This document shows, piece by piece, positions 6,627 to 11,076 of a stretch of 11,076 nucleotides of DNA. The notes beneath the pieces were generated by a model that saw only the letters and a program-made list of their open reading frames with translations, did no database searches and was not told where the DNA came from. Source of the stretch: Lachnospiraceae bacterium UBA3287 (GTDB lineage: Bacteria; Bacillota; Clostridia; Lachnospirales; Lachnospiraceae). The stretch's first letter is position 1. The number at the start of each line of letters is the position of its first letter. The DNA lies in assembly GCA_002362155.1 (NCBI GenBank), contig DETN01000186.1, positions 1 through 11,076 on the forward strand, read 5' to 3'. A program made the translations under genes and the position numbers.

Positions 6627-6794
6627 TGAAGGGACTCAGGATCATGGGAAAGAAAAAGGAGAAGGAAGAGACCGGAAATAAGAAGGAGAAGAAAGGCCGG
6701 AAAGCCAGATGAAAAGTCCTCTTACGACGTGAAAGCCTTTGCGGGCAGGTGCTCATACAAAAAAACAGAAGCATAAGATCTCAGATGAGAAGGG

Positions 6795-6838
6795 AAGCAG
6801 GAAAAAGGCCCCATGCAGGGCCTTTTTCCTGCTTTTTT
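6795..6838 (+). terminator. Strong plus-strand terminator without an evident upstream gene
   Basis: A perfect 17-bp stem (6795-6811 with 6818-6834) closes on the 6-base loop CATGCA and runs into TTTTTT at 6833-6838. On the minus strand the tail is CTTCCC, so function there is unlikely. No convincing plus-strand gene lies between 6115 and 6795. Confidence 0.85.
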
Positions 6839-6862
6839 CCTTCTGCGGCATCCAGATTCTGC

Positions 6863-6891
6863 TTAAGAAAGCGCCCCTCCTGCGGTATACT
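6863..6891 (+). promoter_or_regulatory. Possible distal promoter toward fruK
   Basis: TTAAGA at 6863-6868 (four of six) and TATACT at 6886-6891 (five of six) are 17 bases apart. Transcription would begin near 6898 and give a leader of about 220 bases. The -35 is weak, so this is a secondary candidate beside the promoter at 7022-7050. Confidence 0.3.
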
Positions 6892-7012
6892 GTTATCAGG
6901 AGCATACAGGGTTTTCTGACTGATTTTTAACAGATTTGGAAAAACTGTAAGTAAATATGATTACAAAATGGCGGATTCTGATAGTTTATGAATTTATTTG
7001 ACCACAAATGAA

Positions 7013-7038
7013 ATGTTTCGGTTGAAAATGATTCGTTT
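7013..7038 (+). promoter_or_regulatory. Candidate operator: direct repeats overlapping the fru promoter
   Basis: ATGTTTCGGTT (7013-7023) and ATGATTCGTTT (7028-7038) match at 9 of 11 positions, start 15 bases apart and are each preceded by GAAA or GAA. They straddle the -35 element and the spacer. Short direct repeats of this kind are typical targets of DeoR-family repressors, and one is encoded at 10221. The pairing is inference. Confidence 0.4.
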
Positions 7039-7050
7039 TGGTGCTATCAT
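7022..7050 (+). promoter_or_regulatory. Sigma-A type promoter of the fruK-fruA operon
   Basis: TTGAAA (7022-7027, five of six) and TATCAT (7045-7050, five of six) are separated by exactly 17 bases. Transcription would start near 7057, leaving a leader of about 60 bases before ATG 7117. Confidence 0.7.
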
Positions 7051-7068
7051 AATGACATAAAGAAATCC

Positions 7069-7100
7069 GCCGGAAAAAGGAAGCGAGACCGTCTTCCGGC
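7069..7100 (+). other. Leader stem-loop just upstream of the fruK ribosome binding site
   Basis: A 7-bp stem, GCCGGAA at 7069-7075 with TTCCGGC at 7094-7100, encloses an 18-base purine-rich loop and ends two bases before the AAAGGAG (7103-7109) of fruK. It may stabilise the mRNA end or influence initiation; no known riboswitch pattern is visible. Confidence 0.5.
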
Positions 7101-7116
7101 AGAAAGGAGAAATATC

Positions 7117-8019
7117 ATGATTTACACTGTTACCTTCAATCCTTCCCTTGATTACATCGTCAGAGCGGATCATTTCAGAGCAGGCGTCATTAACCGCACC
7201 ACCTATGAGAACATCCTGCCCGGCGGCAAGGGAATCAACGTATCCATCGTCCTTAAGAACCTGGGACATGAGAGCACAGCGCTGGGATTCATGGCCGGCT
7301 TCACCGGAAGAGAGATCTGCGCAAGGCTTGCCGGTTTCGGCGTCGCCTCCGATTTCATCGAGATCGAGGAAGGCATGAGCCGCATCAATGTCAAGATGAA
7401 GTCCGACGAGGAGACCGAGATCAACGGTCAGGGCCCTCGCATCACTCCCGAGGCCATTGAAGCTCTCTACGCCAAGCTGGATGCGCTGAAGGCCGGTGAC
7501 CTGCTTGTTATTTCCGGCTCCATCCCCAACACACTTCCCGATGACATCTATGAAAGGATCATGGCCAGACTGGACGGCAGAGGCATCGACATCGCCGTGG
7601 ACGCGACCAGGGATCTTCTGGTCAATGTCCTTAAGTACCATCCTTATCTGATCAAGCCCAACAACATCGAACTGGGCGAGATCTACGGCGTGGACCTTCA
7701 GACCCAGGACGAGGTCATCCCCTATGCCAGGAAGCTCCAGGAAGCAGGCGCCAGGAACGTCCTGATCTCCATGGCAGGCAAAGGCGCTGTCTTTGTATCG
7801 GAAAAGGGCGATATCCTGAAGAGCCCCGCTCCCAAAGGGACCCTGGTCAATTCCGTAGGCGCCGGCGACTCCATGGTAGCCGGTTTCCTGACCGGCATGA
7901 TCGAGACAGGAGACTATAACACCGCCTTCCGCATGGGACTGTGCACCGGCTCCGCCAGCGCATTTTCCGAGAATCTGGCCACCAGGCCCGAAGTGGAAGC
8001 CCTTCTTGCAGCTCTGTAA
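7117..8019 (+). CDS. fruK: 1-phosphofructokinase (PfkB family)
   Basis: 300 residues, the usual length. It phosphorylates fructose 1-phosphate with ATP to fructose 1,6-bisphosphate in the cytoplasm, feeding PTS-imported fructose into glycolysis. Family landmarks: the N-terminal MIYTVTFNPSLDYIV, the glycine-rich substrate-side motif PGGKGINVS (35-43), the VISGSIP segment, the KPNNIELGEIYG segment, and the C-terminal anion-hole/ATP signature NSVGAGDSMVAGF with the catalytic base Asp251. Tagatose-6-phosphate kinase (LacC) is closely similar; the following fructose PTS gene makes 1-phosphofructokinase the better call. The start ATG 7117 has AAAGGAG at 7103-7109. It is first in the operon, followed by fruA after 56 bases. 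Codon choice is strongly biased to C-ending codons, consistent with high expression. Confidence 0.96.
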   Translation: MIYTVTFNPSLDYIVRADHFRAGVINRTTYENILPGGKGINVSIVLKNLGHESTALGFMAGFTGREICARLAGFGVASDFIEIEEGMSRINVKMKSDEETEINGQGPRITPEAIEALYAKLDALKAGDLLVISGSIPNTLPDDIYERIMARLDGRGIDIAVDATRDLLVNVLKYHPYLIKPNNIELGEIYGVDLQTQDEVIPYARKLQEAGARNVLISMAGKGAVFVSEKGDILKSPAPKGTLVNSVGAGDSMVAGFLTGMIETGDYNTAFRMGLCTGSASAFSENLATRPEVEALLAAL

Positions 8020-8028
8020 GAGACCACA

Positions 8029-8045
8029 TCCCTGCCCGGCAGGGA
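8029..8045 (+). other. Small inverted repeat between fruK and fruA
   Basis: TCCCTGCC and GGCAGGGA flank a single C, giving a 6-bp hairpin with a 5-base loop. No T-run follows directly, so it is more likely an mRNA stability or processing element within the operon than a full terminator. Confidence 0.45.
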
Positions 8046-8075
8046 AAGACATAAAGTTTTTATGAGGAGAGAAGA

Positions 8076-10022
8076 ATGAGAATCAGAGATTTGCTCAAGC
8101 CCGAAGGCATCAAGCTGGGCGGCAGCCCCGTCAACAAGAAGGATACCATCAGCCAGATGGTAGACCTGATGTATGCCACCGGCAACATCAACGACAAGGA
8201 ACGCTACAAAGAAGGCGTTTTTGCCCGTGAGGCAGAGGATACCACAGGTATCGGCGATGGTATCGCCATCCCTCACGCCAAGACCGACGCCGTTACCAGG
8301 CCCGGCCTTGCAGCCATGACCATTCCCAAGGGCGTGGAATATGATTCCCTGGACGGCGAGCCCGTCGATCTGGTCTTCCTGATCGCCGCTCCCAACACCA
8401 AGGACAACGTCCATCTGGAAGTCCTGTCCCGTCTGTCCGTCCTTCTGATGGACGACGAATTCACCAAGGCTCTGCGCAGCGCAAAGACCAAGGAAGAATT
8501 CCTGGATACAGTGGATAAGTTCGAAGTCGCCAAGCTGGCGGAAGAAGTCTCCAAGATGGAGAACGCCGCAGAGTCCGGCGGATTCGAGATCCTGGCCATC
8601 ACAGCCTGTCCTACCGGCATCGCCCACACCTATATGGCAGCAGAGGCCCTGGAAAAGGCAGCCGCCGCCAGAAACATCAAGATCAAGGTCGAGACCCAGG
8701 GTTCCGTCGGCGCAAAGAACATCCTGACCGCTGACGAAGTAAAGAACGCCAAGGGCATCATCATCGCGGCCGACAAGAAGATCGAGCTGGATAGATTCGG
8801 AGGCAAGCAGGTCCTGCAGACCAACGTTACCGCCGGCATCAACAAGCCCGATGAACTGATCAACAAGATCCTGAACAACGAAGCTCCCATCCTGGAAGGC
8901 AATGCAGCCGCATCCGCAGGCCCTGTGGAAGACGAATCCATCGGCCGCAAGACCTACAAGAACCTGATGAACGGCATCTCCCACATGCTGCCCTTCGTCG
9001 TAGGCGGCGGTATCCTGATCGCCATCGCCTTCCTGCTGGACCAGCCCGGCCTTGGTACCTCCAGCTACGGTTCCTCCACGCCCCTTGCCCACTTCTTCAA
9101 GCAGGCAGGTGATACAGCCTTCGGCTTCATGCTTCCCATCCTGGCAGGCTTTATCGCCGAGTCCATCGCAGACCGTCCCGGCCTTGCAGTCGGCTTCGTA
9201 GGCGGCGCTCTGGCCAGCGCAGGCTATTCCTTCGGCTGGCTGATGAACCCCGATACCGCTCTGGTAGGCGGCGGCTTCCTGGGCGCCATGCTGGCAGGTT
9301 TCGTAGGCGGCTATCTGACCCTGTATCTGGAGAAGGCCTGCGATAAGCTTCCCGCAGCTCTGGAAGGCGTCAAGCCCGTTCTGATCTATCCCCTGGTGGG
9401 CATCTTCGGGATCAGCCTTGTCATGTTCGCGGTCAACCCCGTCATGGCAGCCATCAACACAGGCATCGCCAACCTGCTTTCCGGCATGGGCACATCCAAC
9501 CTGGTCCTTCTGGGCGCAGTGGTCGGCGGCATGATGTCCGTAGACTTCGGCGGCCCCATCAACAAGGCTTCCTATGCTTTCGGTATTGCCATGCTTTCCG
9601 AAGGCACAGAGGCGGGCCAGATGATCATGGCAGCCATCATGGTCGGCGGTATGGTACCTCCCATCATCGTTGCCCTGTCCACTACCTTCTTCAAGAACCG
9701 CTGGTCCGAAGCTGACCGCAAAGCCGGCGTCGTCAACTACATCATGGGCCTGTCCTTCATCTCCGAAGGCGCCATCCCCTATGCTGCAGCAGATCCCGGC
9801 CGCGTCATTCCTTCCTGCGTAGTGGGTTCCGCCATCGCAGGCGGCCTGAGCTGCCTCTTCCACTGCACATCCCCCGCTCCTCACGGCGGTGCATGGGTCA
9901 TCGCGGTCATCGGCAACCCTGTAATGTATCTGGCCGCCCTGATCATCGGCTCTGTAGTGGGATGCCTGATCCTGTCCATGCTGAAGAAGCCCCTTTCCGC
10001 AGAGGAGTCCGGACTGAAGTAA
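8076..10022 (+). CDS. fruA: PTS fructose transporter, fused EIIABC
   Basis: 648 residues in the order IIA-IIB-IIC. IIA (about 1-150) has the phosphorylated His67 in GIAIPHAKT and accepts phosphate from HPr. IIB (about 168-270) has the phosphorylated Cys178 in ITACPTGIAHTYMAAE. IIC (about 290-640) is the multi-helix membrane domain, with the conserved HMLPFVVGGGILIAIAF entry, DFGGPINKASYAF, and the GLSFISEGAIPYAA segment. It takes up fructose and releases fructose 1-phosphate inside, the substrate of the preceding kinase. Length and all phosphorylation sites are intact. The start ATG 8076 has GAGGAGA at 8064-8070. Codon use is extremely regular with C-ending codons, which produces a 656-codon antisense ORF that is not a gene. 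Mannose or mannitol specificity is less likely given the IIABC fructose-type signature and the adjacent fruK. Confidence 0.97.
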   Translation: MRIRDLLKPEGIKLGGSPVNKKDTISQMVDLMYATGNINDKERYKEGVFAREAEDTTGIGDGIAIPHAKTDAVTRPGLAAMTIPKGVEYDSLDGEPVDLVFLIAAPNTKDNVHLEVLSRLSVLLMDDEFTKALRSAKTKEEFLDTVDKFEVAKLAEEVSKMENAAESGGFEILAITACPTGIAHTYMAAEALEKAAAARNIKIKVETQGSVGAKNILTADEVKNAKGIIIAADKKIELDRFGGKQVLQTNVTAGINKPDELINKILNNEAPILEGNAAASAGPVEDESIGRKTYKNLMNGISHMLPFVVGGGILIAIAFLLDQPGLGTSSYGSSTPLAHFFKQAGDTAFGFMLPILAGFIAESIADRPGLAVGFVGGALASAGYSFGWLMNPDTALVGGGFLGAMLAGFVGGYLTLYLEKACDKLPAALEGVKPVLIYPLVGIFGISLVMFAVNPVMAAINTGIANLLSGMGTSNLVLLGAVVGGMMSVDFGGPINKASYAFGIAMLSEGTEAGQMIMAAIMVGGMVPPIIVALSTTFFKNRWSEADRKAGVVNYIMGLSFISEGAIPYAAADPGRVIPSCVVGSAIAGGLSCLFHCTSPAPHGGAWVIAVIGNPVMYLAALIIGSVVGCLILSMLKKPLSAEESGLK

Positions 10023-10105
10023 GAGACAGAAAATATTTTTCCCTGACGGGAGGCTATGGCAAAACTTTTCTGCAGGTTTTTAAGAAAGGCCTTACAAAAA
10101 GCCAG

Positions 10106-10135
10106 TGGAAAACAAAGCGCTATGTGTAATATAAT
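10106..10135 (+). promoter_or_regulatory. Possible promoter of the DeoR-family regulator
   Basis: A perfect TATAAT lies at 10130-10135 in a very AT-rich stretch; TGGAAA at 10106-10111 (four of six) is 18 bases upstream. Transcription would begin near 10142, directly before the hairpin 10148-10182. Confidence 0.45.
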
Positions 10136-10147
10136 ATAAAAAGCAGG

Positions 10148-10182
10148 TAAGCCCGCTGCGGCATGAATGCCGCGCGGGCTTA
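10148..10182 (+). terminator. Stem-loop between fruA and the regulator gene: terminator or attenuator
   Basis: Outer arms TAAGCCCGC / GCGGGCTTA and an inner stem GCGGCA / TGCCGC, with one bulged T (10157) and a TGAA loop, form about 15 base pairs. The tail TTATTCTATG has few consecutive T residues, so termination may be partial. It lies 126 bases after the fruA stop and 39 before the regulator start. Confidence 0.65.
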
Positions 10183-10220
10183 TTCTATGATCTGAAAAAG
10201 GCAGCAGGGGGTAAGGAAAA

Positions 10221-10976
10221 GTGATTACGGAAGAACGCTGGGCCATCATTCTGGAGCTTCTGGAGAGAAAACGTACGGTAACGGTATCCGAACTGGAGGA
10301 GGCCGTGGGGGCTTCCGCTTCCACCATCCGCAGGGACCTGGCCCAGCTGGCCGCCCTGGGGCGCCTTCGCAAAGTGCACGGCGGCGCCGCTGCCGCGGAA
10401 GCCAATTTCAGCGTCCGCGAGCTGACCATGGAGGAAAAGACAGAGCTCAACATGCGGGAGAAGGAGATCATAGGACGGTATGCGGTCTCCCTGATCCGGC
10501 CGGAGGACTTTATCTATATCGACGCAGGGACCACCACCGGCATGATGGTGGAATTTATTGAGGAAAAGAAGGCGGTCTTTGTGACCAACTCCGTCATGCA
10601 CGCCAGGAAGCTGGCGCACAGGGGCTGCAGGGTCTTCATGACAGGAGGAGAGCTCAAGGCTTCCACCGAGGCCTTGGTGGGGGCCATGGCCGTGGAGGAC
10701 CTGAGGCGCTACCACTTCACCAAGGCTTTCCTGGGGACCAACGCGGTCTCCTTCTCGGCGGGCTTTACCACCCCCGATCCTTCCGAAGCCATGGTCAAGA
10801 AGGCGGCCATGGAGCAGGCGGGCCAGACCTATGTCCTGTGCGACTATTCCAAGTTCGACCAGGTATCCCCCATTACCTTTGCCTCCTTTTCCGCTGCCAC
10901 CATCATCACGGACAGCCTCCGCAACCGGGAATATGCCCGCATGGGCAATGTCATCGAGGCGGAGACAGTGGCCTGA
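10221..10976 (+). CDS. fruR: DeoR/GlpR-family transcriptional regulator, probable fructose operon repressor
   Basis: 251 residues, the usual size. The N-terminal winged helix-turn-helix has VTVSELEEAVGASASTIRRDLAQLAALGRLRKVHGGA in outline (about 19-56), including the DeoR signature S-T-I-R-R-D-L. The sugar-phosphate-sensing C-terminal domain shows YIDAGTTTGMM (99-109), VTNS (121-124), TGGE (141-144), GTNAVS (172-177), and CDYSKF (207-212). Such proteins repress sugar operons until a sugar phosphate binds; fructose 1-phosphate is the known effector type for FruR of this family. Position right after fruA supports a role at this operon, though in many Firmicutes the repressor gene comes first (fruR-fruK-fruA), so this order is somewhat unusual. 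The start is GTG 10221, with AGGGGG (10206-10211) or the close AAGGA (10213-10217) as ribosome binding site. Codon bias is weaker than in fruKA, consistent with lower expression from its own or read-through transcript. The symbol is by context. Confidence 0.9.
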   Translation: MITEERWAIILELLERKRTVTVSELEEAVGASASTIRRDLAQLAALGRLRKVHGGAAAAEANFSVRELTMEEKTELNMREKEIIGRYAVSLIRPEDFIYIDAGTTTGMMVEFIEEKKAVFVTNSVMHARKLAHRGCRVFMTGGELKASTEALVGAMAVEDLRRYHFTKAFLGTNAVSFSAGFTTPDPSEAMVKKAAMEQAGQTYVLCDYSKFDQVSPITFASFSAATIITDSLRNREYARMGNVIEAETVA

Positions 10977-11076
10977 AACTGATATGACTTTCCGGGAATG
11001 CCCTGTAGAAGTTAAGTAGGGAAAGTACCGGGGCCGGAAGGTTTTAAAGGCGAAAGACCAGGGCAAAAGTCCATGC
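10977..11076 (+). other. Downstream region with potential RNA structure, no gene recognised
   Basis: After the regulator stop there is a 7-bp pairing ACTTTCC (10987-10993) with GGAAAGT (11020-11026), and further short complementary pairs later, including a GGGC/GTCC hairpin with an AAAA loop near the end. No T-run terminator and no convincing ORF are present before the window closes. Confidence 0.3.

Larger units (their letters stand above)
6627..7021. other. Non-coding or decayed stretch between the AraC fragment and the fructose promoter
   Basis: About 395 bases without a supportable gene. The first part (to about 6711) has a Lys-rich plus-strand frame ending GRKAR at a TGA (6709-6711), possibly the tail of a lost gene. 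It also contains an orphan plus-strand terminator (6795-6838) and, after it, AT-rich sequence leading to the fru promoter. The composition shifts from GC-rich before about 6880 to AT-rich after it. Confidence 0.55.

Noticed and set aside
6115..6681. A 188-codon plus-strand ORF starting with Arg/Lys repeats
   Set aside because: It is mostly antisense to the AraC domain and its start comes from the 18-bp repeats; no ribosome binding site or protein-like composition.
6994..8052. A 352-codon open frame antisense to fruK
   Set aside because: Same artefact of codon bias; the sense frame is a complete 1-phosphofructokinase.
7914..9884. A 656-codon open frame antisense to fruA
   Set aside because: The frame follows from the very regular C-ending codon use of fruA. 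The product is rich in Gly, Asp, His, Gln and Cys in an unnatural mix with no recognisable domain, while the sense strand encodes a complete EIIABC.
11009..11017. GAAGTTAAG resembling a 5S rRNA internal motif
   Set aside because: The flanking bases do not fit the conserved 5S loops or helices, and the needed upstream 5S sequence is occupied by the regulator gene's end.
11073..11076. ATG at the window end as the start of a next gene
   Set aside because: No ribosome binding site lies at the right distance, and only a single codon is visible.

Overview
The window looks like a chromosomal segment of a low- to mid-GC Firmicute, most plausibly a gut-type member of the Clostridia/Lachnospiraceae. 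The reasons are strong AGGAGG-type ribosome binding sites, GTG starts mixed with ATG, a LytTR-DUF3021 regulatory pair, a fruK-fruA-deoR fructose locus, and long GC-rich hairpin terminators with T-runs. The taxonomic call is inference from gene content and style; there is no rRNA or tRNA to anchor it. I see no insertion sequence, phage gene or CRISPR array.

Layout. (1) Positions 1-726: the 3' tail of an unidentified plus-strand gene, then a small multi-pass membrane protein (237-635) whose 5' end looks frameshifted, closed by a strong terminator (691-725). (2) 856-3129: a plus-strand three-gene operon encoding a membrane-anchored alpha/beta hydrolase resembling PAF-acetylhydrolase, a LytTR DNA-binding regulator and a DUF3021 membrane protein. 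(3) 3205-3256: a very long hairpin between convergent transcripts. (4) 6115 down to 3255 on the minus strand: a good sigma-A promoter drives an FHA-linker-ABC ATPase and its separate six-helix permease. (5) 6191-6840: a decayed-looking zone with a C-terminal AraC-family fragment on the minus strand, its terminator, a perfect inverted repeat, and a plus-strand terminator with no convincing gene before it. (6) 6841-10976: the fructose locus, with a promoter and leader, fruK (1-phosphofructokinase), fruA (fructose PTS EIIABC), a hairpin, and a DeoR-family regulator that is probably the fructose repressor. The last 100 bases hold no recognised gene.

How the genes fit together. FruA imports fructose as fructose 1-phosphate, FruK converts it to fructose 1,6-bisphosphate, and the DeoR-type protein probably senses a sugar phosphate and represses the promoter at 7022-7050, where two direct repeats could be its operator. 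The LytTR/DUF3021 pair resembles LytTR regulatory systems, in which the membrane protein restrains the transcription factor; the hydrolase may be its target or effector. The FHA-ABC/permease pair is probably an ABCG-like transporter whose ATPase carries phosphopeptide-type sensor domains on a long repetitive linker. The fruK and fruA genes show strongly biased, C-ending codons, consistent with high expression, and this bias creates very long spurious antisense ORFs.
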